A stretch of DNA of 64,000 bases from Roseiarcus sp963730555 (GCA_963730555.1 CAVSSS010000005.1:62001-126000), one strand, 5' to 3'; counted from the first letter of the stretch, positions 33,008-44,111 are shown. Program-made: numbers and translations. The notes: generated by a model not told the origin, from the letters alone.

Positions 33008-35632
33008 TCATTGGAAGTTGAAGCCCTTGTTCCGGAACAGGCCGACGCACGCTTCGACCGCGGCTGGATCGTAGAGCCGGCCCTTCCCCGCCTCGATCTC
33101 GGCCAACGCGGCATCGAGACCGAGGCCGGCGCGATAGGGGCGATGCGACAGCATGGCTTCTATTACGTCTGCGACCGCAAGGATCTTGGCCTCCGGCAGC
33201 ATGGCCTCGCCCTTGAGGCCCTGCGGATAGCCTGAGCCGTCGAGCCGTTCGTGATGCTGCAGGATGATCTGCGCGATCGGCCAGGGAAACTGGATGCCCT
33301 TTATGATCTCATAGCCGGTTTGCACATGGGTCTGGAGCATCCGATATTCGAGCGATGTCAACTTGCCGGGCTTGCTCAAGAGCTCGGCCGGCACATTGAT
33401 CTTGCCGACGTCGTGGATCGTGGCGGCGAGGAAGAGGCCCTCGATCTGCTCTTCCTTTAGACCAATCTCGCGCGCAATCGCTGTTGCAAGTTCGGCCACA
33501 CGACGCTGATGGCCGGCGGTGTAGGCGTCGCGCATTTCGACCGCGGTTGCAATCGCCTGAACGGTACTTTTCAAGTTCTCCTGGAGTGTGAGAAGGGCGG
33601 ATTCATGCCCAGCATGATCGCGCAGAGCGCAAATTCCATAGGCAAGATCGGCGGCCAACTGCTCCAGCAGCACGACCTCCTCCGGACCAAAGGCGTCCGG
33701 TTCCCCAGAGTAGAATGTGAGAGTGCCGAACACTTCCAATCGATTCTTGAGCGGCAGGGCGATGCTCGATTTGAGGTCGTATCTGAGCATCTCCACGCGC
33801 CATGGCGCCAGGGCCGGATTGGTTGCCACGTTCTGATTGACCTGTACTTCGCCAGTTCGGACCGCGGTCCCAGTCGGACCCCGTCCCCGTGCAGCGTCCG
33901 CCCAGGTGATGTTCGCCGCCTCGACAAATTCGGGGTGCTCGCCGGCACACGCCACCGGCCGCACGGTCTTATTCTCGTCCTGTTCGACGAAGCCGATCCA
34001 GGCCAGGCGATAGCCGCCCATTTCCACCGCAACGCGGCACATGTCATCGAGCAATTCTTTCTCGGTCGTGGCGCGCACGACCGCCGCGCCAGCGGCGCTT
34101 AAGGTCCTATGCGTCCGGTTAAGTCGCTGAAGCGCCAACTCGGCGCGCCTGCGTTCAGTGACGTCGACGAAACTGGCTCGCAGCAGGCGAATGCTCGACG
34201 GAAGGCGGACAAGGGTCACCTCGCACAGACGCTCTTCCCCTGAGGTTTGGCGGATCCGCCGCTCATAGGTGATTTCCTCGCCCGCCAAGGCGCGTTCGTT
34301 GTGCTCTGAATAGGACTGCGCCACTGGCCGGGCGTCGGGTTGTTCCTGCGTGTAGAAGTGCTGCGGTCCGTGCGCGAGAATTTCCTCCTGAGGAACGTCG
34401 AACAGGCGTTCTGCGGCCTTGTTCGCGGCGACAAAGCGGTCTTGGTCGTAATCGAAGAGCAGGATCGCGTCGGGCGCCTCCTCGACTAACAGTCGGAAGC
34501 GCTCCTCGCTGGTTCGCAGCGATTCCTCGGCCTTCTTGCGCGAGGTAATGTCGCGAAAGAACCAGATCCTGCCCAGATATTCGCTATCTGAGCTCTTGAA
34601 CGGCGACGAAAAGCGATCGAGGACGTGACCATTCTTGAGAACCAACTCGTCCTGACCGGATTCCTCGGGATGGTCATAAAGGTATTGCACCCGGCGCTGG
34701 AACGATTCGACATCGGCTACCCGTTGCGAAACAAGCGCCCGCACTTGCTCATCGTCGCCAGCTGCGAGCAACTCGGCCGGAACGTCGAAGATCTGACCGA
34801 AGCGTCGATTGACCGAGATGATGCGCGCCATTGAATCGACAACCAAAATCCCGTCCGGTGAGGATTCATGTTCGGTGGCGAGGATCGCGGCGGTGGACGT
34901 CAGTTCGCGTTGGGCCCTGTTTCGCTCGGTCACGTCGACAACGACGGCGATCGAGGCTGAACCGCCTTCGAACGTCGATTTCGAGGCGTTGACCAGCACC
35001 GCGACGAGGCCGCCGTCTCGGGTCCGCAGGGTCGAGGCGATCTCCAGGAGAGCGCCCTTCTCAACGAGTGGCGAACGTAGATTTTGCGCGACGATCGGCT
35101 GTTCCGCCTCAGGGACGAAGTCCAGCAGCGGGGGGCCGACGATGTCCTCAGGCGCGTACCCGATCATGTGCGCGAAGTAGCCGTTAGAGTATCCGATCGT
35201 CCCGTCGTCGCGGACGATGACGATGCCGGCGACGTTCTGTTCGGCGAGGCTACGAAATTTATCCTCTTCCTCTCGGATTCGCTTTTCTTCCCGTTTGTGC
35301 TCGCTAATATCGACGATCACCCCGATCGATGCTTGTTGGCCCCGGAAAGCCGCCACATTGTTGTCGACGAGGACATCGACCAGTGCGCCGTCCTTGCGCA
35401 AAAGAGTCGAATTGAATGCGGAAAACTGTTCGCGGCCGGTCATCTGCGCCACAAACCGTTTGCTCACGGCTGTCTTTTCCGAGTTAGCAATGAACTCGAG
35501 CATCGGCCGGCCGAGGACTTCGACACGCTCATAGCCCACCAACTTCGCGAGGTACGAATTGACATAGGCCAGCGTCCCGTCCGCGGCGACGATGTAGATG
35601 CCGGCGACTTCCTGTTCCACCAGTGCGCGCAA
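33008..35632 (-). CDS. PAS/GAF sensor with HD-GYP cyclic-di-GMP phosphodiesterase domain
   Basis: The 874-residue protein has four PAS-like segments (about 1-110, 120-235, 250-360, 370-490), a GAF domain (about 510-660) and a C-terminal HD-GYP domain. The latter keeps the metal-site HDVGKI and the HHERLDGSGYP signature, so it should hydrolyse cyclic di-GMP. No transmembrane helix is seen, so it is cytoplasmic. The listed start is a TTG. Upstream codons encode a coiled-coil-like LEIAERKPAEETLREE, and another frame from ATG 35751 reads smoothly into it (AREFEAS), so a frameshift near 35700 may have shortened the annotated N terminus. It is divergent from two GGDEF-EAL genes. Confidence 0.85.
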   Translation of the reverse strand: MRALVEQEVAGIYIVAADGTLAYVNSYLAKLVGYERVEVLGRPMLEFIANSEKTAVSKRFVAQMTGREQFSAFNSTLLRKDGALVDVLVDNNVAAFRGQQASIGVIVDISEHKREEKRIREEEDKFRSLAEQNVAGIVIVRDDGTIGYSNGYFAHMIGYAPEDIVGPPLLDFVPEAEQPIVAQNLRSPLVEKGALLEIASTLRTRDGGLVAVLVNASKSTFEGGSASIAVVVDVTERNRAQRELTSTAAILATEHESSPDGILVVDSMARIISVNRRFGQIFDVPAELLAAGDDEQVRALVSQRVADVESFQRRVQYLYDHPEESGQDELVLKNGHVLDRFSSPFKSSDSEYLGRIWFFRDITSRKKAEESLRTSEERFRLLVEEAPDAILLFDYDQDRFVAANKAAERLFDVPQEEILAHGPQHFYTQEQPDARPVAQSYSEHNERALAGEEITYERRIRQTSGEERLCEVTLVRLPSSIRLLRASFVDVTERRRAELALQRLNRTHRTLSAAGAAVVRATTEKELLDDMCRVAVEMGGYRLAWIGFVEQDENKTVRPVACAGEHPEFVEAANITWADAARGRGPTGTAVRTGEVQVNQNVATNPALAPWRVEMLRYDLKSSIALPLKNRLEVFGTLTFYSGEPDAFGPEEVVLLEQLAADLAYGICALRDHAGHESALLTLQENLKSTVQAIATAVEMRDAYTAGHQRRVAELATAIAREIGLKEEQIEGLFLAATIHDVGKINVPAELLSKPGKLTSLEYRMLQTHVQTGYEIIKGIQFPWPIAQIILQHHERLDGSGYPQGLKGEAMLPEAKILAVADVIEAMLSHRPYRAGLGLDAALAEIEAGKGRLYDPAAVEACVGLFRNKGFNFQ

Positions 35633-36257
35633 TGCGCTCCCCTCTTCGCGGAGGGTCTCCTCAGCAGGCTTGCGCTCGGCGATCTCGAGGCTTCGAACTC
35701 ACGCGCTCGCCCCCGCCGTCCAGACGCATTGCGGAAGCGGTCGTGTCGCAACTCATGACAAAGTTCTCCGAGGCCGGGTCCGGCTGCAAGCCGATCTCGC
35801 CCGCCTCAATGTTGCATCGGATAGCAAGCTGTCGCGTTGAGCGTCATGGTTGTAGCTCCCAATGGCGCAGTTGCCGAAACTGCGGGAACCATGGAACCAC
35901 GATCTTAGGCTTGTGGCCCATGGCTCAGTTTGTCCTGATGACTACTGTCGCCGTAAACGGTCGCGAACCAGCTCCTGGAAAGATGACCATGTGGCTAGCG
36001 ACGCATTGCGCTGCAGCCTGAAAAGACGCAAATTGCACGGCCTAGGTAAGTCGATGTCGTCGACATCGAGAATCGCGCAGCCATCGAGCAATGAAAACAT
36101 CGGATCGTCATTGAGATGGGTCAAAATCCGATCTGAGCACAGGAGTTAAGGTGTAGGATCTTGAGCGGCGCATTGGTGGGCGCCCAGGCACGAGTGAAAG
36201 GTCCCCCCACTTATCCAAAGTTCCGATCGCTAGTTTTCATCACACCGGGGTGTCTGG
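35633..36257. other. Divergent intergenic region of the cyclic-di-GMP block
   Basis: About 620 bases between the HD-GYP gene (-) and the first GGDEF-EAL gene (+). The first 120 bases probably encode the lost N terminus of the HD-GYP protein. A 60-codon minus-strand frame at 35942-36124 (MTHLNDDPMFSLLDGCAILD start) is protein-like but matches nothing I know. The promoters of both gene sets should lie here; none is clear by eye. Confidence 0.4.
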
Positions 36258-39222
36258 ATGGATAAAAGCGGCGACGCCGTAGAAAACCGGACAACCTCGC
36301 CAGAGGCGTCACTCGGTCTCGGGGGAACCGAGTTGGAAAGCGCCGTTCTGTCGCAACAAATCCTCGTGCTTTACGAGTCGCGCTGGATCTCGTTCTTCAA
36401 TATCGCTAATGCTGCTCTCACGGCGTTTGTGCTGCGCGATCTTTTGCCCGCCCGAATGTTCATTGGGTGGGTCGGATTGTTTTGCGTCGTTATTCTGGCG
36501 CGGTTCCTCAACAACAAGCGCTATCTTCGCCGGCCGCCGCAAATGGAAATGCCCGCCATCTGGGGTTGGCGCTATGCCGCTGGCACGACTGCCACGGGTT
36601 GCCTTTGGGGACTAACCGCCGCAGGCATCTTCATTACGCCAAATCCAGCCGATCACGCATTCATTGCCTTTGTTGTTAGCGGCATGATGGCCGGCGCCGT
36701 CGCGGGCGATTCTGCTTTTTTACCGGCGTTGATAGGCTTTGCTCTTCCCGCCGCCCTTCCACTAACTTTCGCATTTTTTGCCCGGGGTGATCCGACATCG
36801 ACCATCATGGGGTTCTTGGTTGCGGCATTCACCGTCGTGCTCGGATTAGTCGGCTTTCGTTCCAATCGTTGGATCGCTTCCCTCGCTCGCCGCGAGATCA
36901 TACAGACGGGCTTGGCCGCTGATCTCGTCCGCCGAATGACCGAACAGCAGGCCGCTGAGCGTGACTTGCAGCGAAGCAATAAAATTCTACAGGCCGTAGC
37001 AGAAAGCGCGACCGCGGTTCTGCGCTCTCTCGATTTCGACCAATCAGTTCCAAAGGTGCTACAACTGATCGGCCGTTCGCTGGGCGTGAACTGCGCACAC
37101 TTGTACGCGAACAATGACGCTGCCAACCGTACTCTCTTCGTGCGGCATATGTGGAATGCTACAAGCGGCACCCCTACGGTCGAGACGCGAGGCCTTTGGC
37201 AGTCTGCCAGACCTGAAGGCTCGGTATTGGCATTTTCTCGCGCAGGGAAAGGCTCAGTTCATCAGAATAAACGAGGTGGACGACGCTGATCGGAACTTCC
37301 TCGAAACTTGCGGCGTCCAGTCGTTTCTCCTGGTTCCGGTCTTCGCCGGCGGGAATTGGTGGGGAGCCCTCGGTGTCGGCGATGCCGACACTAATCGTGC
37401 ATGGTTGAGGGTCGAGATTGATGCACTTCGCACTCTAGCGGGCGTCGTGGGCTCTGCAATAGCCCACACCAGAGATCTCACGGAAATCGCGGATGCAGGC
37501 CGCATCGTGGAGAGCGGTTCGACGATGCTCTATCGGCTCGGTCCGAAGGCCCCTTACGCGGTCCAATATGTGTCCCGAAACATCGAACGGTATGGGTACA
37601 CTCAAAGCCAATTCCTGTCTGGACCCGAATCCTTTATGGAGCTTGTGCATCCTGATAGCCGTTCAGCCATTCTCGCCAATATCGCCAAGATCGTTAGCGA
37701 GAAAGCAATAGATGCCGGCTGCGACTTCCGGCTACGCATGCCCAATGGCTCTTACACCTGGTTTGAAAACAGGATGCATCCGGTTTTCGGCACGGCTAGC
37801 AAGCTGACGGCGGTGGAGGGGATCCTCCTCGACGTCAACGACCGGAAGCTTGCCCAAACGGAAATGGCGCGTCTGACCTTCTCGGACTTGCTCACCGCTC
37901 TGCCCAACCGCATGGCCTTTATGGAATGGCTACAGAAGGCCTTCGACGCGGCCAAAGAAGAGGGAAAACCATTTGCCGTCCTCTACGTCGATCTCGACAA
38001 TTTCAAAGACGTCAATGAAGCGCTCGGGCATTCGTTTGGCGACTCCCTGCTCAAGGCAGTGGCGCGACGACTCGCCGACGACATGCGTCAGGGCGATCAG
38101 ATTGCGCGCGTCGGCGGGGACGAGTTCGCTGTAATCCTGAGCGGCCTCGCGGACCGCGCCGCCATCGCGGCGCTCGCGGGCAGAATCATCAGCTCGATTA
38201 CGGCGCCGTATTCCATCGGTAGCAGCCAATTGCATGTGACGGCGAGCATAGGTGTTTCAATCTATCGCGACAAATTGACCAAGCCTGAGGATATATTGGG
38301 CGAGGCGGACCTTGCTCTTTTTGAGGCCAAGGCAAGCGGGCGCAACACGTATTGTTTCCACTCTGAGGCGCTTGAAATCGCGATGCTCCAGCGTGTGACG
38401 ATGGTGGAGGAGCTGCGGGCCGCGCTCGATCGTGGCGAGTTCGAAGTCTACTACCAGCCGCAGGTTGAGGTTCCGTCACAAAAACTCGTCGGCCTCGAAG
38501 CCCTGCTCCGGTGGAACCACCCGAGTCGTGGCCTACTCACCGCAGGAGACTTCATCCCAATTGCCGAGAAGACATGGATGATCGGCGCAATTGGGCAATG
38601 GGTGCTTGCAAAAGTCCTGCGGCAGTTGCAAGTCTGGGCCATCGAGGGGATCTCTCCCCGGGTCACCGCCGTCAACCTGTCGGCGGCCCAGCTGATCTCG
38701 CCATCCGACTTTTTGCCGGAACTCATGCGGGGACTAAGCGCCGATCACCTGGATCCTGGAAAGCTCGAACTCGAGCTGACCGAATCGCTGCTGATGGAAA
38801 CGAGACACGGCGATGGCGGCGTCGTCAACCGGCTGCGAGAGCTCGGGGTGCGAATTGCGATCGACGACTTCGGCACCGGCTATTCCTCCCTTGAATATTT
38901 GCTCACTTATCGTGTCAACCGGATCAAGATCGCGCAGCAGTTCGTAAACGGTCTGCCCGACGATCATAGCAGCGCGGCGATCGTCCGGGCGACGATCGGG
39001 CTTGCGCGAGAGTTTGACATCGAGATCATCGCCGAAGGCGTCGAGACCGACGGCCAGCTGGAATTTCTCATGCACGCCGGGTGCACTTGCATCCAGGGCT
39101 TCTACTTCAGCCGCCCTGTGCCAGCAGCCCAGGCTACGCAGCTGTTACGCCAAGGTGTGGTCTCGCGCCACCTGGCGGCGCGACGGCCGGCCACTGCCAA
39201 ACCAGAGAGCACAACAGCGTGA
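36258..39222 (+). pseudogene. Membrane GGDEF-EAL protein with GAF/PAS, one frameshift
   Basis: Residues 1-200 hold about six hydrophobic helices (a MASE-like sensor), followed by GAF, PAS, GGDEF and EAL domains. The frame changes once near 37190 in the GAF domain; the two pieces together match the full paralog at 39219-42179. The cyclase site RVGGDEF and its inhibitory I-site RQGD are intact. The EAL domain keeps EAL, VNLS, ELTES, DDFGTGYSS, the Lys in RIKIAQ, AEGVET and QGFYF, although the usual Asp after Lys-Ile is Ala. If the frameshift is an error, both synthase and phosphodiesterase activities are possible. Confidence 0.8.
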
Positions 39223-42179
39223 CTTGCCGTCTCAAGTCCGCAATTGGGTCTCGCGCAGACGAGAGCCCAGCTATCGCAAATAGCGAGAACTGCACGAGGG
39301 AGCGGCAGCAGCCCGCCGAGCCGACCGCGCTCCAATCGGCGATTTTGCACGAACAGGTTCGGATACTGTACGAGAGCCCGCTGCTACTGCTGGCCAGCCT
39401 GACTATTGTAGTTCTTATTGCTTTCTCATTACGAGGTTTCTATCCAAGCTGGCTTGGTGTTGCGTGGGCTGGATTGATCGTCGTTATTTCGGCGCGGCTC
39501 TATGACTTATGGCGATACAGGCGCACGCTTCAGCCGGCCGAAGCGGCTGCAAGCTGGGCCTTGCGCTTCACCGTCGGCGCAATCGCGACTGGTTGTCTCT
39601 GGGGGGTGATCGGATCGGTCCTGTTACTAGCGTCGGACCCACCCCACCTGGCCTTCATAGCCTTTGTCGTGGCCGGTCTGACCGCCGCCGCCACAGTAAG
39701 TAATTCAGCGTACCCGCCGGCGATGATCGGGTTTATGGCGCCGATCGCTCTGCCCGCAATCTTCGTCTTATTCTCCCTTGCAACCCGAACGTCGATTGCG
39801 ATGGGTTTTGTGGCCTTGGCATGTTGTGCCGCGCTCTTGTGGCTCAGCTTCCATACCAATCGCTGGATTACTTCACAGGCGGCTTCAGAGGGCGGCCTTA
39901 GAAACCGTAACGAACTTCTCCATGCTATCTCGGTCGCTGCCAAGGAGTTGCTAACCGCCACGACCGTAGACATGGCGATGGCGACGGTGCTTGAGACCAT
40001 AGGGAAAGCGGCGCGAGCAGACCGCATGCTTGTGTTCGAAAAGCAGACGCCTCCGCCGGGAGCCTCCGCTGTCAGGCTGCGATACGCTTGGCATTCGCCG
40101 CAGGCGCCCGTGATCGTGGACGCCGCCACAGTTGCAAATGCGCCTGACATTCTAGCAGACGCTTGGTTCGCGCCTCTCAACGAAGGGGAAGCGCTTCGCG
40201 CCATACCGAAGGATATGCCGGACGGCGCCGCCAAATCCTTGTTCCTGAAGTTGGGAATCCAATCCGTTATCCTGGTCCCCATAACCGTCGAAGGCTCGGT
40301 TTGGGGCCACGTTGGCCTTGATGACTGCACGACGGAACGAACATGGAGCGCAGCCGAAATCGATATCTTGAGGATTGTCGCCGACATGATCGGCGGCGCG
40401 ATCATCCGTGGCCGCTATGTCGAGGAACTGAAGAATGCGAACACGATCGTCGAGTCGAGCCCGACCATTCTCTTCCGGTTGCGCGGCGATCCCGCCCTGC
40501 CACTGATCTATATCTCACACAATGTGACGATGTACGGCTATGCGCCCGCCGCTATGATCGCGTCACCCGTACTCTACCAGACCATCATCCACCCCGACGA
40601 CAGGCTCAGGGTGATGGAATCGTTGACGCAGATGGTGATGACGGGGAGCAAGCCTGCATTGGACGAATTTCGCATGCGCTCGAAGGACGGCGCCTATAAC
40701 TGGCTCGAGTGCCACTACACGCCGATCCGCGACGCCGGCGGGCGTCTCGTCGAAATCGAAGGGCTCTTGACCAATATCAATGAGAGAAAAGAAGCCACCG
40801 ACAAAATTAGCGTCCTCGCCACGACCGACGCGCTTACTGGGCTCGCCAACCGCACGGTCTTCATCGACCGGCTGCGCGAAGCGTTCGCTGCGGCTCAGCG
40901 TGGCGCGCCTCCGTTCGCAGTTCTCTATCTTGATATCGACCGGTTCAAGGACATCAATGATACGCTCGGGCATTCTGCTGGCGATTTGCTGCTCAAGTCG
41001 GTCGGCGAGCGCCTCAAGGGCTGTATCCGCGAGACCGATCTCGTCGCGCGATTGGGCGGCGACGAGTTTGCCGTTCTGCAAGCAACGCTGGGCGATGTCG
41101 CCAGCGCCGGGGTGCTGGCCTCGAAAATTCACGATGCTCTGTCGGCTCCCTATCCGCTTGGCGACAGGGAAATGCGGATCACCGTGAGCATCGGGATTTC
41201 GCCCTACATGTCCGAGACCGTGGGACCTGATGCAATGCTCGCGCAAGCCGATATTGCGCTCTATCGGGCCAAGGACGAAGGCCGCAACCAATATTGCTTC
41301 CATACCGCTGACCTCGACCGTGAAGTGCAAGAACGCGTAACTCTTGGTAACGATCTGAGGCAGGCCCTCGAACACGACGAACTCGAACTATACTTTCAGC
41401 CGCAAGTCGAGCTGTCGACCGGCCTGATTGTCGGCATGGAGGCGCTGATCCGCTGGAATCACCCCAAACGTGGTCTGCTCCAGCCACCCGATTTTCTACC
41501 GATCATCGAGTCAACCCCTATTGTCTTGACCCTCGGGCAATGGGTGCTCGACCACGCGTGCGGCCAGATGAGCGACTGGCGGCAGGCTGGAATCGCTCCG
41601 GCGATCCTCGCGGTCAATCTCTCGCTTAAGCAGCTTCAGGCCGGAGAGGGGTTCGTCGGGGCGGTCACCGAGACTCTGACGAAATGGGGGCTTTCGCCCA
41701 AGGACTTGGAGCTCGATGTGACGGAATCCATGCTTGCTCATGTCACGTTGCATAAGACTGATGTGCTCGACCGGCTGCAGAAGTTCGGCGTGAAAATCGC
41801 CATCGATGATTTTGGAACGCAATATTCTTCGCTCGACTATCTCAAGACCTATTGCGTGAGCCGGGTCAAAATACCCCGCTCGATGATTGATTCTGCGACA
41901 CGGGATCCAGAGGCTTCGGCGATGGTGCGAGCCATCATTGGCCTCGGCCGCGAGTTAGGAGTCGATGTTGTCGCGCAGGGCGTGGAGACTGAGCAGCACC
42001 GAGACCTTCTGAGCTGCGCACCATCGCCCGCCAAGGTGCAGGGCTTTTACTACAGCGCGCCGGTCCCAGCGCTCGAGGCGACGGAACTTTTGCGTCAAAG
42101 GTTCGTGGAGCCTCGCCTAACTCAGCTTCCCATGGCGCCCGCGGGCGATCGGCGAGTCTCATTGCTTACGCGCGTCTAG
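39219..42179 (+). CDS. Membrane GGDEF-EAL protein, likely diguanylate cyclase with degenerate EAL
   Basis: About 986 residues from a GTG at 39219 that overlaps the previous stop (GTGA), indicating coupling. The layout is N-terminal membrane helices (about 50-210), GAF, PAS, GGDEF and EAL. The GGDEF motif (RLGGDEF) and I-site RETD are intact. The EAL domain retains EAL and DDFG but has AQGVET in place of AEGVET, DDFGTQYSS in place of DDFGTGYSS, and KIP in place of KID. The Gln replaces a catalytic glutamate known from RocR-type enzymes, so phosphodiesterase activity is doubtful. The frame is intact. A TTG- or ATG-initiated longer frame from 39081 is unlikely because it lies within the upstream gene. 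Confidence 0.85.
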   Translation: MTCRLKSAIGSRADESPAIANSENCTRERQQPAEPTALQSAILHEQVRILYESPLLLLASLTIVVLIAFSLRGFYPSWLGVAWAGLIVVISARLYDLWRYRRTLQPAEAAASWALRFTVGAIATGCLWGVIGSVLLLASDPPHLAFIAFVVAGLTAAATVSNSAYPPAMIGFMAPIALPAIFVLFSLATRTSIAMGFVALACCAALLWLSFHTNRWITSQAASEGGLRNRNELLHAISVAAKELLTATTVDMAMATVLETIGKAARADRMLVFEKQTPPPGASAVRLRYAWHSPQAPVIVDAATVANAPDILADAWFAPLNEGEALRAIPKDMPDGAAKSLFLKLGIQSVILVPITVEGSVWGHVGLDDCTTERTWSAAEIDILRIVADMIGGAIIRGRYVEELKNANTIVESSPTILFRLRGDPALPLIYISHNVTMYGYAPAAMIASPVLYQTIIHPDDRLRVMESLTQMVMTGSKPALDEFRMRSKDGAYNWLECHYTPIRDAGGRLVEIEGLLTNINERKEATDKISVLATTDALTGLANRTVFIDRLREAFAAAQRGAPPFAVLYLDIDRFKDINDTLGHSAGDLLLKSVGERLKGCIRETDLVARLGGDEFAVLQATLGDVASAGVLASKIHDALSAPYPLGDREMRITVSIGISPYMSETVGPDAMLAQADIALYRAKDEGRNQYCFHTADLDREVQERVTLGNDLRQALEHDELELYFQPQVELSTGLIVGMEALIRWNHPKRGLLQPPDFLPIIESTPIVLTLGQWVLDHACGQMSDWRQAGIAPAILAVNLSLKQLQAGEGFVGAVTETLTKWGLSPKDLELDVTESMLAHVTLHKTDVLDRLQKFGVKIAIDDFGTQYSSLDYLKTYCVSRVKIPRSMIDSATRDPEASAMVRAIIGLGRELGVDVVAQGVETEQHRDLLSCAPSPAKVQGFYYSAPVPALEATELLRQRFVEPRLTQLPMAPAGDRRVSLLTRV

Positions 42180-42360
42180 GCTGGTCTTCGTCAGTATTAG
42201 ATCGGAAACCTGTCACGGCCTCAGATGCTCCGCCGGGGCGTCAGATGCCCTCAGCAATAGGCAAAATAGAGGCCGAGAGCTCATGGCTCTATGCCCTTTA
42301 GTGGGTAAGCGCATGACCGAAGCGACGGGCGTCGAGGCCAAGACGATTCGCCGCCTCTTA

Positions 42361-43520
42361 TACCAAAGGCCCCGTGGGCTGACTTACGTGGGGATTCCCA
42401 AGGCGGGAATTTTCTGACTTTTTTGGCGCGGGGAGATTCGCGCCATGCCATCAGCGGTCAGATTGCGAGAGGACTATTCGGCTAAGGAGCTTCGGACGCT
42501 TGCGCGGTGCTCCAAGGACGTCAACCAGAGCCGGCGGCTTCTGTCGCTGGCGGCGGTTCGCGACGGGATGGATCGCGGCTCGGCGGCGAAGATCGGCGGC
42601 ATGGACCGGCAGACGCTGCGCGACTGGGTCCATCGCTTCAACGCGGCTGGTCCGAAGGGCCTCATCGACAACTTGACCGAAGGTCCAAAGCCGCGCCTGT
42701 CGGCGGAGCAACTGGCTCAGTTGGCGCAGATCGTCGAGGCGGGTCCGAATCGTGAGGAGGCGACGGCGCTGGCGGCGGATCGACCTCAAGGGCGTCATCG
42801 CCGAAAGGTTCGGCGTCGATTTTCATCCGCGCTATGTCGGAAAGCTTCTGAAGAAGCTTGGCTTCTCGCACATCAGCGCCCGGCCGCGTCATCCGGCCCA
42901 GGACGAGCGGATCGTCGAAGGATTTAAAAAAACTTCCCGCGCGCGCTGAAGGCCCATCTCGAAGGGCTGCCGGAGACGACGCCGGTCGAAATCTGGTTCC
43001 AGGATGAAGCCCGGATCGGCCAGAAGAACGGCCTCGTCCGCCAATGGGCACGGCGTGGAACGCGGCCAACACAGCCCGCCGATCAGCGCTATGACAACGC
43101 CTATCTGTTCGGCGCGATCTGTCCGGCCCGCGGCGTCGGAGCGGCTTTGGCGCTTCCTCATGCCGACACCCACATGATGCAGCTTCATCTCGACGAAATC
43201 TCGCGCAATGTCGCCGACGGCGCCCATGCCGTGCTGCTGCTCGACCGCGCCGGATGGCACATCACGGGAAAGCTCGACGTGCCCGAAAACATCACGCCGA
43301 TCTTCCTGCCCTCCCGCGCGCCGGAACTGAACCCGGTCGAGAACGTCTGGCAGTATCTTCGCCAGAACTGGCTCGCAAACACCGTCTTCGAAAACTACGA
43401 CGCCATCATCGACGCCGCCTGCGACGCTTGGCGAAAGCTCACCGCAGACCCAGACAGGATCACATCCATAGGGATGCGGGACCTGGGCCCACGTCGGTCA
43501 GTCGCTATGACCTTTGGTAT
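42361..43520 (+). mobile_element. IS630-family insertion sequence in recD2
   Basis: About 1.16 kb. The imperfect inverted repeats share TACCAAAGG, CTGAC and ACGTGGG at equal spacing from each end. The element is flanked by TA (42359-42360 and 43521-43522), the IS630 target duplication. Removing it restores codons CGC CTC TTA GAG of the recD2-like frame. It carries one broken transposase gene. Confidence 0.75.
42445..43510 (+). pseudogene. IS630-family transposase, several frameshifts
   Basis: The N-terminal HTH (MDRGSAAKIGGMDRQTLRDW) is in one frame, a middle piece (RFGVDFHPRYVGKLLKKLGF) in another, and the DDE core in the first again (VEIWFQDEARIGQKNG, VLLLDRAGWHITGK, PELNPVENVWQYLRQ). A further one-base insertion near 43486 displaces the normal end (RDWAHVGQ). 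At least three indels mean it cannot make a full transposase. Confidence 0.8.
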
Positions 43521-44111
43521 TAGAGGTCGATCCCAAGGGCGGCGGTTTCAAACAACGCTGACAATCCCCTCGATTGCGATCTGCTCGTAGTCGACGAGGC
43601 CTCGATGGTCGACGTCCTGCTGATGCAGGCGCTTGTGAAAGCGATACCGGACGACGCAGCGCTACTGATCGTCAGCGATATCGACCAGTTGCCCTCCGTC
43701 GGACCTGGGCAGGTATTGGCCGACGTCATCGGATCTTGCGTCGTGCCCGTGGTGCGCCTGACAGAGGTGTTTCGGCAAGCAGCCGCGAGCCGGATCGTCA
43801 TCAATGCCCATCGGATCAACCAGGGCGCGATGCCCGATCTCACTGCGCCGACCGGCGACAACGACTTTTATTTTGTGCCTGCCGAAGATCCCGAGACTGC
43901 CGTTCAACGCATCGTAGAGTTGGTGAACACCCGGATTCCCAAACGCTTCGGCTTGGACTCCATCCGCGACGTCCGGGTGCTCTGCACCGCAGTCCAATCG
44001 CGAGCACGGAAGACGCTGCCGCCCAGCGGCAACGCGAATGAACGAATGCAAAGAGGGCTATCCAACTCCGATCATCGGAGACGGAGCTTTCGATTTGGGA
44101 GGAGACCAAAG

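Larger units (their letters stand above)
42282..43997 (+). pseudogene. recD2-like helicase fragment interrupted by IS630
   Basis: Bases 42282-42360 read KRMTEATGVEAKTIRRLL and 43521 onward continue EVDPKGGGFK, then (after a two-base frame change near 43553) NPLDCDLLVVDEASMVDVLL, DIDQLPSVGPGQVLADV, VRLTEVFRQAAASRIV and IPKRFGLDSIRDVRVLC. These are Walker B and later helicase motifs of RecD2/TraA-type superfamily 1B helicases. The Walker A region and the whole C terminus are missing. The IS630 element at 42361-43520 splits it at a TA in CTCTTAGAG. A dead remnant. Confidence 0.8.
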
